Below are positions 24,201-34,099 of a DNA stretch of 64,000 bases, piece by piece. The DNA comes from Macrobrachium rosenbergii. Lineage: Eukaryota; Arthropoda; Malacostraca; Decapoda; Palaemonidae. Both the position numbers and the translations under genes were made by a program. The first letter of the stretch is position 1; every line of letters starts with the position of its first letter. The notes beneath the pieces were generated by a model that was not told the DNA's origin, did no database searches, and saw nothing but the letters and a program-made list of their open reading frames with translations. The stretch lies in contig NC_089755.1 of the NCBI RefSeq assembly GCF_040412425.1, positions 49,235,121 to 49,299,120 of the forward strand, given 5' to 3'.

Positions 24201-26618
24201 CCTTGCCTCCTCGTTTTTGACGCTTCTTCTCCTCATCAGCAGCATCGTCATTTCCAGCACTGGCTATAAGAAATAAAAATAATGTTCAGCTTGGCTGGTA
24301 GTAGCAATTTATAATAAAACTGAAACACTAAATTATTAACAAAAATTTAACATTACACAGAATATCTGTATAATGAAATGGAAAGTTACAAGCTAAAATG
24401 TTTAAAAGCCAATACAAATTAACCCTCTATTAATATAATCATTATTGGTAGCCATACTAATAAAAATATTTAATTAGGTTTTCATATATGTACTGTCTCT
24501 TTAAATCTTAAAAGTTAAAATAGCGTTGTACTTACATTTACCACCAGCCATCATTTCTTCAAACATATCAGGAAGATTCTTCTCTAACCATTGCTTACAC
24601 TTGTCATATGCTGGGTAATATTCACAGTACTGAAAAGAAAAACTGTAACATTCAATCTACAGAACATACAGGAAATTCTTTTCAACATAAAACATATTAC
24701 ATTACATTACAGTCTGCTGTAAATTAAAAGTACTGTAATGAAAAATATATTCTCTTACTCAACATTACATACATGTAAACTTTTATGTTTGTTTACTATT
24801 AGCATGATTTAATGTAAGATCTTGATTCACAGAAGTCTGAACTATCAACACACGAGAGTAAGACGATGCTTTTCTTAGAAACTGATTTAAGAGACACCAG
24901 TGGCTGGTGTGAAGGGCAACATGTAACTAAGCTTGTTTTAAGATGTGAAAAGGGGTACCTTTTCTTAAAGGATGAATAGAATGTACCTAAGGTACTCTGT
25001 CTTTTTAGGGTTGCTATGCCTTAAGAAATACAAAATCATTGTCAAAACACACTTCAGTATACAATATTTAACTTCATTTTATTTGCCCCTTTGCGTGCAA
25101 CCTTTGGCTGTTGGCCAAAGATATGTACAACACCATCTGTCAGCAGACATCACAGCATAATTTATGGTAAATGAAGGCAGAAACAAGACTTACTGTGTAC
25201 AAAAAGCAAATTCATATGATGGTATTCCTTTCATCCGTTATGAAGTGGACTTTTTTCTAAACATTTTTTCCATCAGTACATAACTACTATTTCCTCTGTG
25301 TAGATCTCCAGAAACTTTCTACATCTTTCCAGATCTTGGCTTCTATAATAATATGGGTCTGAGTAGTGGTATCTATCCCTCTGCTGAAACAACTAAATGT
25401 ATTATCACTAGGAGAATGATATACTTAAAGAGGTACTGGGTATTTACAACACAGCTTTGCTAGCCTGAAAGGAAAACACTTATAATCCTTTTGTTTAAGA
25501 GGGAAGCATCAAAGAAGTCCCAGCAGTTATAACACAGGGGCTAACGATCACAAAAAGAAAGGATCATCAGTGTTCCATGTCAAAACTCCATCAAAGTGGA
25601 CAGAAGAACACAAAAAGCACACAAAACCAATAAGAATGACAATTGGCTAACAAGGCAATTCAAAATCCGGGACTTGTTTTAAAATACTGAAGCCATGATC
25701 AGAAGCATTTGTAAAGCAATGGATTTTACTTAATACAAAAGATTTAAATAAATTCCTTGCTTCAGTTCAGAATAGATCATGATACTCAGCAATAAAAAAT
25801 GGCTAAAAAGTGCCATGGGAAATATAAACACATCAAGAGACTAGAAAGAAAGGATAAGGGAAAATGAAATGCTTCAATACATTAGTTACTTATGCAAATA
25901 TGTGTACAGTAAAGACCAATGTCTGTGAGACCGCAAGCAGTAGCAACACAGATGATACAGACAGCATCAAAGCCAGAAATAATCTGGGGAACTTTATCTG
26001 TGAAAATACATGCCCCAAAATGCAGCAAAGCAATGGGCAAAAAGTTGACCATCAGTAAAGTTAAATTTTAGCATCTGAAGTACAGAACTGGATTTAACTG
26101 TAAGTAAAGACAATATGGGCTTTAAAAAATGGGTTTGCACTGTAAAAAAAATTTTAATACTGTAGCTTTTACAGTACAGTAATTAGAATAGCAGGCAAAA
26201 GATGATAAAAAAAATCCTCAAAAGTAAACTTGCAATCACTATGAAAATGGCAGCAAGTGAGTCTGCATCTACATGAGAGGTCACCCAAAAATAAGCTTTC
26301 TATCTATGAACAGGCTTAAATACTCCCATACACCTCATCGTTAACAGCAACTAATCTGCCACAACCACTGCACAGCTGTTCAACCTTTAGTAATACAATG
26401 GTGAGCAGCAACTTAAAATGTGATTTGCAAATGTTTTTGTACAAATTCTTATATGTGCTTTATTCACACATATCTCAAGCAATCACCTCAGAACTAGGAA
26501 TGATCTTAAAAGGAAAATCATTACTTACCTCAATTGGCATTGTGCAATTACCACAGTACGTAACAGTTAATGGATATTCCACCCCTGGAAGAGGTGTCAG
26601 ACCAATCACTTCCGTCAT
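18224..26618 (-). CDS. DENR: Density-regulated protein (DENR), five coding exons
   Basis: DENR pairs with MCTS1 in the cytosol on 40S subunits. It promotes reinitiation after short upstream ORFs and removes deacylated tRNA during recycling. Joining 26529-26618, 24536-24629, 24090-24263, 18678-18817 and 18224-18268 on the minus strand gives 180 residues with every junction in phase and every intron GT-AG. Residues 15-45 hold Cys22, Cys25, Cys32 and Cys41 (YCGNC, then [11 protein letters not shown]), the zinc-binding pattern of the family. A Lys/Arg-rich linker follows ([12 protein letters not shown]). The SUI1/eIF1-like domain spans about residues 98-166, with [20 protein letters not shown] and EKWPE. 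The tail DEDSIED matches other DENRs. Human DENR is 198 residues, so this protein is slightly shorter, mostly before Cys22 and in the linker. The ATG lies three bases inside its exon. No key residue is missing. An alternative in-frame exon at 18503-18559 would make 199 residues. Confidence 0.94.
18503..18559 (-). CDS. Candidate in-frame cassette exon of DENR
   Basis: These 57 nt lie inside the last intron. They are bounded by a pyrimidine-rich acceptor ending TTTCTTAG and a donor AAG|GTAAAT. Both ends are phase 0 and there is no stop. The exon would insert 19 residues, [19 protein letters not shown], between EKWPE and the acidic tail. DENR proteins I know run directly from WPE to the acidic tail, so this would be a lineage-specific or minor isoform. 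It could also be chance splice-site-like sequence. Confidence 0.45.
18678..18817 (-). CDS. DENR: DENR coding exon 4 (SUI1 core)
   Basis: It follows a 5.3-kb intron with acceptor TTTCAG. It encodes residues 120-166: [32 protein letters not shown], then a helix ending EKWPE. This is the most conserved part of the protein and the eIF1-like core. The donor GAG|GTAAGT is in phase 0, so it can join either the last exon or the candidate cassette exon. Confidence 0.94.
20435..20630. repeat. Small inverted-repeat element
   Basis: TTTTAATACAAACCCATTAG near 20468 is inverted as CTAATGGGTCTGTATTAAAA near 20602, about 110 bp apart. A further CAAATCCCATTAG copy lies near 20669. The layout suggests a MITE. 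Confidence 0.6.
21209..21275. repeat. Hairpin with about 30-bp arms
   Basis: CTTACCTCTCCA, an AT spacer and TATAGCTTTAACTTC are mirrored by GAAGTAAAGCTATATAATGG and AGAGGTAAG around the loop TGCTAGCGCG. Compact palindrome in DENR intron 4. Confidence 0.75.
22590..22680 (-). mobile_element. Dispersed family A, head fragment
   Basis: The minus strand reads GTAGGTGGTTAGTGCTGTCA, GTGCACCTCACATGGTGCAT and TGTAGGCATTACTAAAG. This matches the head of the full copies at 4702-4995 and 61465-61790; the rest is missing. Confidence 0.65.
23491..23578. repeat. 43-bp tandem duplication
   Basis: GTTAAAACAGTTTTATAAAA followed by ATAATG, a T run and GCATAA occurs twice in succession with only the T-run length differing. 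This looks recent. Confidence 0.9.
24090..24263 (-). CDS. DENR: DENR coding exon 3 (basic linker and SUI1 start)
   Basis: The acceptor is TTATAG and the exon completes a serine codon split in phase 1. It encodes the acidic-then-basic linker ([17 protein letters not shown]) and the start of the SUI1 fold ([13 protein letters not shown]), to residue 119. The donor A|GTGAGT is in phase 1. Confidence 0.92.
24536..24629 (-). CDS. DENR: DENR coding exon 2
   Basis: A pyrimidine-rich tract ending TTTTCAG precedes the exon, which begins TAC TGT in phase 0. It encodes [20 protein letters not shown] and then [11 protein letters not shown] (residues 31-61). It carries zinc ligands Cys32 and Cys41 and the conserved KCxQWLEKN block of DENR. 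It ends AAAT|GTAAGT in phase 1. Confidence 0.93.
24630..26528 (-). other. DENR intron 2, 1.9 kb
   Basis: AT-rich non-coding sequence between coding exons 1 and 2. I see no transposon protein or tandem array in it. Confidence 0.75.
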
Positions 26619-26619
26619 C
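26529..26619 (-). CDS. DENR: DENR coding exon 1 (start codon exon)
   Basis: The exon opens after a CAG acceptor at 26620-26622, one base before the ATG (26618-26616), so the 5' UTR is spliced. It encodes residues 1-30, including [10 protein letters not shown] with zinc ligands Cys22 and Cys25. It ends GAG|GTAAGT in phase 0. No other ATG lies in frame between the acceptor and this one, which fixes the start. Confidence 0.92.
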
Positions 26620-26754
26620 CTGAAAACAAATGAAAACATGTAAATACAATACACAATATGGTCCATAATTTCACTACATTTAAAACTGTCCATCTCTCTG
26701 AGGAATTAAATTGAATTATCACATTAATGTAAACAAAACACGAAATGCTGCAAA

Positions 26755-26910
26755 GATCTTAAATAATCTTTCTCTGCATCTTTTCCCATTTCTATGTGGG
26801 GTCGATGATGTTTCTGACACCTTTCCTCCAATCTTTCATTTTTGATCCTGTCCACTTTTGTTACTTGACACATCCACCTGAGCATTTTTAAGCCTATCAC
26901 GAATAAGTTT
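26755..26910 (-). pseudogene. LINE RT-tail fragment in DENR intron 1
   Basis: The minus strand reads LKMLRWMCQVTKVDRIKNER. This matches the MLRWMCGVTRxDRIRNE motif found just upstream of the C terminus of non-LTR RT proteins. Only about 30 residues are recognisable. Confidence 0.65.
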
Positions 26911-27290
26911 CTAATTTCAAAGTAGATCATACTAAGACTAAGCCTATAGTCTAGGCCATGCTACAGCCTAATTCTCAATCGTCCTAGGCTAGGCCAATCC
27001 TAGTTTGTTGGAAAGTAAATAGGTAGAACTAAGCAACAGTTCCGCATGGGGGTATTACTTTGGAAATTGTTTTTCTTATAGTATTTTGGTTGCTTATCAA
27101 GAATTTACCATTATTTTTTTGTTGGTTGACTATAATTAACCTGCAATTAACCTCAGAAATTGTATGCTGGCCATCCTGGAATGCTATCGCGCATGCGCAG
27201 TGTTATAGGGGAGCTTTTGGTAAAAAAGTGGGGTTTCCTTCACTGGGGGGGCCTAGGGGCTCTGCCTCCAGCTAAGTAATACAGCCTGCT

Positions 27291-27320
27291 GGTTAGGTTA
27301 GGTTAGGGTATGTTAGGTTA
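27291..27320 (+). repeat. Short TTAGG tract
   Basis: GGTTAGGTTAGGTTAGGG, then TATGTTAGGTTAG: about five units of the arthropod telomere repeat inside the left arm of the inverted repeat. Its partner lies at 28032-28065 as CCTAA. Confidence 0.8.
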
Positions 27321-28031
27321 GTATAGTTCCTTTTATAATAGGTTTCCTTAGCCAATTCCTTCTTGAACATAAGGCTCCCTGACGACTTGCGCATGCATGG
27401 AACCATTCCATAACAACAACATGGCAGTGTGGTCTTTCTCCCGTTTTCCCCCACCCAAAACCCTGCGTTCCCAAAGGGTCCCCGACCATGTTGGGTAGAT
27501 ATGAGGTTAATAATAATTGACCGACAATAAACAACACCACCTCCCTCATCAGCAACACTAAAAGTACAGGGAAAATCAGTAAAACTAAAGGTTAACTCTG
27601 CACGCACTGCCATTACAAAGCCATACGGGTAATTCTAAGCCATAGTTTTGCAGTGAGCTAGACTATGGCAAATGACGTTTTCCTATGTTATTTTACTTGC
27701 TTTACAAGAATTTAAATTAACATTTTGTCGGCCGGCTATAACCCAGGGGTGTTTACTCATTACAATTTTGCCGTATTAGCTGTGGAGGGGGGTGGGGGGC
27801 TCGCCGCGGAATGCAGGCATAGATCTACCACGTCGTGTAGTCTTCAAAGGTCAATTATAGTTTAGTTACAGCCGGCCGACAAAATATTACTTAAAATTCT
27901 TGTAAAGCAAGTAAAATAACACAGGAAAACGTCAACTGCCATAGTCTAGCTCACCGCAGAACTACGGTTTAGATTACCGCCATATGTTCAAGAAGGGATT
28001 GGCTAATGAAACCTATTATAAGCGGAACTAT

Positions 28032-28065
28032 ACTAACCTAACGTACCCTAACCTAACCTAACCTA
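28032..28065 (-). repeat. Short CCTAA (TTAGG) tract
   Basis: CTAACCTAACGTACCCTAAC followed by CTAACCTAACCTAG, the inverted partner of 27291-27320. Confidence 0.8.
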
Positions 28066-28785
28066 GCAGGCCGTGTTACTTAGTCAGGGGGTTCCGTCCC
28101 CTGAACCCCCCAGGGAAGGAAACCCCACTTTTTACCAAAACCTCGCATATAACGCTGAGCATGAGCGATAGCATTCCAGGTTGGCCAGCATACAAAAAAA
28201 CAAAGTCTGAGGTTAATTACAGGTTCATTACAGTCGATCGATGAAAAATAACGTTAATTTCTTGATAAGCAACCAAAATATTATAGGGAAAAATCAATTT
28301 CCAAAGTAATAACCCATAGCCTAGTCCTACCGAAAAATCAATTTCCAATTGAGTCCGTGCGGAGCCGTTGCTAAGGAATATACCAGTAAATAACCTGGGA
28401 ACATTTTCCATGTAACAGGTATTTTGGATTACATATAACGGCAATGTTGGGTAATAATGAGGCCTATTTTGTGTGGGCTTATTCGATGGTCAAACGTAAT
28501 TCCGTAAGGCTAGACCTGCAATACCGTCTGGGGAAACTGGTATCGGAGATTTTATCGTTCTCATTTCCTTTTCTAATAATATTATCAATTTATTTTTGTT
28601 CAGTTGCTCTGGGGAAAACAATAACCGCCCAACCAATGTGAAATTATTGAAGAATTTTATAATTTTATTTTTTTTCCTAGGGTAAATAAGCTAATACCAA
28701 GGAGGGCCAGCCAGGCCTGGGCCTAAATGCTCTCGAGCTCAACAAAACACATTCAAATGTAAATGAATCAATATACCAGTCATAC

Positions 28786-28879
28786 CTGATTAAACGGAGC
28801 GTGTTTTGAACAGGGAGAGGTTAAATATATCCAAATTGCCGATCAACGAGGCGAATTCAATGTTGCAAAGTGAGGACTG
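28786..28879 (-). promoter_or_regulatory. Probable DENR 5' UTR exon and initiator
   Basis: The coding exon needs an upstream non-coding exon. A good donor CAG|GTATGA lies at 28788-28781 on the minus strand. About 90 bases further upstream is TCAGTCCT (28873-28880), which fits the arthropod initiator consensus. No TATA box is seen. The exon limits are inferred; the donor is the firmer part. Confidence 0.4.
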
Positions 28880-29305
28880 ATGAAAATGTGACAAGTCGGT
28901 TCCTTCTCAACGACGAGTCGTCTTTTGTTTGCGTCGTCGTTCCTTCGATTTCATGACGTTGACTTTGGCTTCAAGTTAATTTTTCTCGCAAAGAGTTACA
29001 GAATATATCGAGTAATTCTACAATTTAAAAAAAATACATTTACTATTAAATAGTATCATTTTGAAAATAACGTATGTTACATCACCTTATTTGTAACTGA
29101 ATTATACACTACAGCTCATCGAAACATTGAAAGAGTGGCAGGCGTTTTCCCGTTGTCTGTTAGCCACTGCAAGAAACACAAATTTACGCTTTCAGCAAAT
29201 AATGTTCTTCTTCTTTTACAAAGTCCAAATAAACGATAAAATATGCCAGACCAAACTTGGTTCAATAACAACCCTTTTTTACAATAAAGACATACTATAT
29301 ACGTT

Positions 29306-29308
<3 letters not shown>

Positions 29309-29381
<73 letters not shown>
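29309..29381. repeat. (CT)n microsatellite
   Basis: About 36 perfect CT units. It is the first dinucleotide array after the array-free block that contains DENR. Confidence 0.97.
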
Positions 29382-29384
<3 letters not shown>

Positions 29385-32034
29385 TATGTGTTTGCGAGTG
29401 TCTTAGTGAGCCCCTTGGGGAATTTCCTAATTTATCATTTAAGTTTGTCAGTGACATTCATGAATTAGATATTAAAACTGACAGATAACATTATACTTTT
29501 ATATATATATACCATCTAAAATTAAAGACCCGCAGAAATACAGTTTCCGTTAATAGATCATTGTTTCTCATTTTGTAGGAAATCGGAGTTTTCATATAGC
29601 TTCGTCGAAAAAAAACCATTGCAATACATAAATCGAACGCGTCCTGATAACATCAGTAATTATAAAAAGGACACGCAGGATATGGGTAACAAGCGAGAAA
29701 ACCACTGCGGATTAAACACACACAAACGCTTGTCTGTTGCAAAACGAACCGCAATGCAGTACCTGTCAGAGCGAAGGCAAATAGTCAGTCTACACTGTAC
29801 ACTAGTGTTACACACGTCTTATTTTGAAGTTTCTAATCTTCTACAACAATTTCCTATGCTATGCACTTGATAGATCTCGCTTGTGGCAAACATCAGTCAA
29901 CAAAGATGAAAAGATAGCCAGACTAATTCAGGTAAAGTTTCTGTTATGACATTTTAGCAGTTGTCGTGTCAAAACGGATTTTAATGTTTTAATTTGTTTT
30001 AAAGCTTCATTCTTGGCTTCTGGAAACTACAGTCGTCAAGCATTTTCATTTAATTATCTGTTGCGACCAACAGAGACATGCGTGAACAGAAACTGAAGTT
30101 ATTAGACTCACTGATGCGAGTGTAAAGTAATGACGCACGGAATTGTAAAAAAAAAATCGTCAATCAGGATATTCATATGCAAAATGGCGAGTCAATTTAT
30201 TTTGGGGGTGGGGGGAGCCGATAGTCAGACGTGAAGGTGGACTGGAGAGTGAACTATGATAAATACAGGAACGGTATAAAGGTAAGAGGAAGATTAGTAA
30301 GAAAAAAAAAAGGACGGATAGACAATAACACCATTCGGGAAGAAGGAAATCTATATGATATTAAGATTTGTGTTATATGCGCACATATGCGTTATAACCT
30401 GTAAATAATATTGCTACACGCAGCAAAAACAAGAGCATTTCCTGTACATACAAGCTGACTGTACATAGACACAGTCGACAGACTAATAAGGATTCAGGAA
30501 AGCCTTAAACACTGCTGGAATAACAGTAACCCCTTGTACCGTGCTCTTCGAGATCTTCAGCGTTACAGCCAATCCATTCCAAATTTTATAGATTTTCAAG
30601 GATAATTTTACTATTTAAGAATGATAAATAATGTTTACACAGTCATCTGCAAGTAGATGCAGAATGTTTACACCACACAAAGTCCACTTGATAAGGACAT
30701 AATCATAATTATTACGCACTTCTCTTGGCTTGTGGGAAGCCCCGTTATAACAAATTCCTCTTAAACCAAACTGCTTCCACTAACCCTCCTCTTTTATCCG
30801 GACCCAGGACCGGTATCTGTGCATGAACTCTCTTGGCAGAGTTGTCTAGAATGTAACTAATAAAAGACAATTTTGCATAAAGGGGTCAAAGTTAAACTAT
30901 AGATTGTGCCACCTGAAATCAATTGGGTTTAAATCTGCATCGTTGTTTCTAGATTTCGTCCTTTCCCTAGGCTGACTAACATCTTCAGTTTCACCTCGTA
31001 CTAATGTTCACCATTTACTTCAGTTCAAATCCTTTGGACGACCCCTGTGAGAGTCTACAATACTAAACCAGTGGTCTATCGATAATAACAGTGAACTCAG
31101 TCTAGGGTTACACTGAATCACTAAGATTTTTCTTACTGTTTCGCTATTGTTACAGAAAGGTATCCATGCCATCGACGTCTAATACCTACTGTTGGTCAGG
31201 TAACCAAGCACTGACCTAACCCAACGTAGCTTTACTTAACCGACCGAGAAGAGTCCTGCATTCGTGCTTGTGCGTGTGAGTGAGTGTTGGAAAGGTCAAG
31301 ACAGAGTAGTTTTAGACATGAATGCTAACACACACATTATGAGTGTAACTGCATAAAAAAATAAATAAACTCAAATTAACCGGATGAATATATCAAAAGC
31401 TAGCCATTCAATTCTGTCAGTGAGATCATTGAAGACTGATTGGTTTTTGAATTACTGAAGTCTAAAGTACCACGGTCACTGACTCCAAAAATCAAGAACT
31501 AATCAATGAATCACTTTGAAAAAAAAATTAAAGGAAAGCGGTAAATAGTGAGTTTGCGAAAGTGGTGCGTTTCAAGCTTGAATGATGTGTTCCTACACGA
31601 TGTTTTAAAACTGGAGCAAGGCAAAGTTAAAGAAGTTAGACAACTAAGTAAAGAGAGACCAAGACAACGGAAGAGAAGTAGAAGGCAAGAAGCAATGAAG
31701 ATGGGGACCGAAAGGCCACTGCAAATAATTGTAAGTACAGCCAATAGTGAGCCAGGCAAGGCACCTACAAGCAGTATCCTTCTTGAGGGGGTGGGGAGAG
31801 GGGCAAAGGAGTGACTTGCCCATGATTATGTAGTTTTAGGAAGTGGCACTGATGCGGAACTGACCCCAACCTTTTGCCTTGAATAATGCGTGGACGGCAG
31901 CAGCAGCGACCTTGTCCAGAGTCATAACTTCTGCTAATATAAGCAGATTTCGCATTTCAGAGGCCGACATCCGTGTCTTGCACCAATATGGAACTTTAAT
32001 ATGCATTTAAACGGCCTTTCTGTCTGCCTGACTT

Positions 32035-32035
<1 letters not shown>
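29382..32035. other. Unassigned non-coding stretch
   Basis: No repeat family or protein motif was recognised. Open frames at 31511-31814 on both strands have no family signature. Confidence 0.5.

Positions 32036-32065
<30 letters not shown>
32036..32065. repeat. Short (CT)n microsatellite
   Basis: About 15 CT units. Confidence 0.95.
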
Positions 32066-32068
<3 letters not shown>

Positions 32069-33504
32069 AGCAAAATGACCAATAGGCACGCAGCAACGGT
32101 AGAAACAAAGACAAACGCAAGATAAGACCTCTCCGTTCTTAACGAAATAATGAAGTTAAATTATAAAAAACAAAGGAAATGGCACTAAAATGTCAGCACG
32201 CCATCCTGGCACTTACCGACCACATGCGCGTGACGTCACTCTTCAACCGTCCTAAACTGGTACGCATTTGACTGACAAGGGCCTGGCAAAATTTGGTTGT
32301 TGCACGCACAGGGGGATAACGGGATCCTGAGTGACAACAAAAATTAAACAAATAAAAACTGCGATCCATTACCGCTCACACTAGACTCATTAGTCTGTTG
32401 CAGTTCTCTGAGCACTGATTAATGGGATGAGGTTGCTGGCGTGAGCAAAATAAGCGAGAGAAGGATAATTATGAACTGACGCTAAAACACATCTAGGTAT
32501 TGCTGAATATCTCAAGTTTTAATAACTTCGCACTCATCATTTTTATGGACATTTAATAATCTTTGGAAAAAGTCACCAAGAACTTGATAGCTTTCGGTAA
32601 GATGCTATTGCAGATCCTTCAGAAATTCATAATAATCTGTGTACTGGACGCATGGAAATTTCCTGGGCCAGATGTGCAAGAATTTAGTTTGAGTATGCAA
32701 GAAAAAATCGATAGGAATCCGCTGTTTTTTTTATAATGTATATATTATTCTTCTCTCTCTCTCTTTATTTTCGTTAGTGTGCATGTGTGTGTGCGTGTGT
32801 GTGTGTGTATGTGCGCGTGTGTAGGAGGCGCAGCTCTGAGCCTTTCGTCCTCCCATCAAGGTCCGTTCTGCTCTGTCAGTTTCTAAGTTCTCACTTCGGA
32901 ATTGTCCAAGTTATTGAGGTCAAAGTCCGAGAATGATATAACCGCCACACTGAGAGTGTGTATTTACAATTATCCTTCGTATGAACTCAAAATCTGCTAC
33001 TGCTGTAAACAGATACTGTAATCTGCTGTACGAGTCACGCGATATCTCGGCTGACAGCGTGTCAGGGCGTCAGGATCCATTACCTGCTGAAACTAGGCCT
33101 TTTCCTTATCTCGCCACAAACAGCGATTCCTGGCACTCAGCCAGTGCCTTGGTAGCAACCGTTACCGTGGGGGGGACTTTTAATTGGCACCTATTCCTGC
33201 TTTCCATTGTGTTTTTTCTTCTCTCCTTTTGTTCTACATTCTATTCAGACGTTAATCTTGTGCTCGCTGACTGCACTTTCGTATTTCTTAGCAAATCATT
33301 AGCAGATTTTCGCGGTTCTCGTCGGTTCAGTCTTAGCTATTGTAATACTGCACCTGTGGTTCACTGTATTTCTCATTTCTCTTAGACTCAGACTAGATTC
33401 AACTTCGCATTTCTTAACGTGTTCATCTTCAAATCTTAATTCACCTTGAAATTTCTTTACTAACTCTCCTCTTGATTCTTCATCGCTTTGTTCCGCCGCC
33501 TTTT

Positions 33505-33872
33505 CAGTTTTATGAAAAGAAAACTATTGCGCCGTCTTTGTCTGTCCGCCCTCAGATCTTAAAAACTACTGAGGCTAGAATTCGTCTGTTGATCATCCAC
33601 TCTCCAACCATCAAACATACCAAATTGCAGCCCTCTAGCCTCAGTAGTTTTTATTTTATCGAAGGTTAAAGTTAGCCATAATCGTGCGTCTGGCAGCGAT
33701 ATAGGCCAGGCCACCACTGGGCCGTGGTTAAAGTTTGATGGGCCGCGGCTCATACAGCATTATGCCGAGATCACTGAAAGATAAATCTATCTTTGGTGGC
33801 CTTGATTATACGATGTACAGAAAACTCGATTGCGCCGAAGAAACTTCGGCGCATTTTTTACTTGTTTAATAT
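33505..33872. mobile_element. Dispersed repeat family C with strong hairpins
   Basis: TTAAAAACTACTGAGGCTAGA (near 33559) is inverted as TCTAGCCTCAGTAGTTTTTA (near 33635), enclosing about 55 bp. The right end is a perfect hairpin GCGCCGAAG-AAA-CTTCGGCGC (33832-33853) followed by ATTTTTTACTT. GAAAACT(C/A)(G)ATTGCGCC occurs near both ends in the same orientation. It has no protein. From memory this resembles an abundant decapod repeat, but I could not check that. Confidence 0.65.
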
Positions 33873-34025
33873 TTTGCCTTAAAGTGACTGAATTGCAAAC
33901 TCGGGATGTTCTAACGGGAAAAGTCGTCCCAATTCTAGACTTTTCGGACAGATGCATTCTGAATTATTGGTTCCTTTTAATTTTATTCTATTGTCTCTGT
34001 TTTCGTTCCGGGGAGCTAAGACATT

Positions 34026-34027
<2 letters not shown>

Positions 34028-34084
<57 letters not shown>
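34028..34084. repeat. (AAT)n array, left flank of a fold-back element
   Basis: About 19 AAT units immediately left of the fold-back element at 34100-34575. Confidence 0.96.
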
Positions 34085-34099
34085 TAAAAAACTCATAGT

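Larger units (their letters stand above)
27022..28375. repeat. 1.35-kb inverted repeat in DENR intron 1
   Basis: Outer arms 27022-27371 and 27982-28375 are inverted copies. Examples are TTGCTTATCAAGAA / TTCTTGATAAGCAA, GCTATCGCGCATGCGCAG / CTGAGCATGAGCGATAGC, and GGTTAGGTTAGG / CCTAACCTAACC. Inner arms 27628-27742 and 27856-27980 also match: TTTTACTTGCTTTACAAGAA / TTCTTGTAAAGCAAGTAAAA, and TTTTGTCGGCCGGCT / AGCCGGCCGACAAAA. An unpaired block of about 256 bp (27372-27627) is present only on the left. The loop is about 113 bp. No transposase is present. Confidence 0.88.
26620..28785 (-). other. DENR intron 1
   Basis: This 2.2-kb intron runs from the inferred 5' UTR exon to the start-codon exon. 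It holds a LINE fragment near 26760-26905 and the large inverted repeat at 27022-28375. Its length depends on the inferred first exon. Confidence 0.45.

Noticed and set aside
28866..28899. Hammerhead ribozyme suggested by CTGATGA
   Set aside because: The required GAAA segment and flanking stems are absent.
32981..33385. 134-residue open frame (+)
   Set aside because: No family match. The hydrophobic segment alone is not enough to call a gene.
33832..33862. Bacterial-type intrinsic terminator
   Set aside because: The hairpin plus T run is part of a dispersed eukaryotic repeat, and no bacterial gene is nearby.
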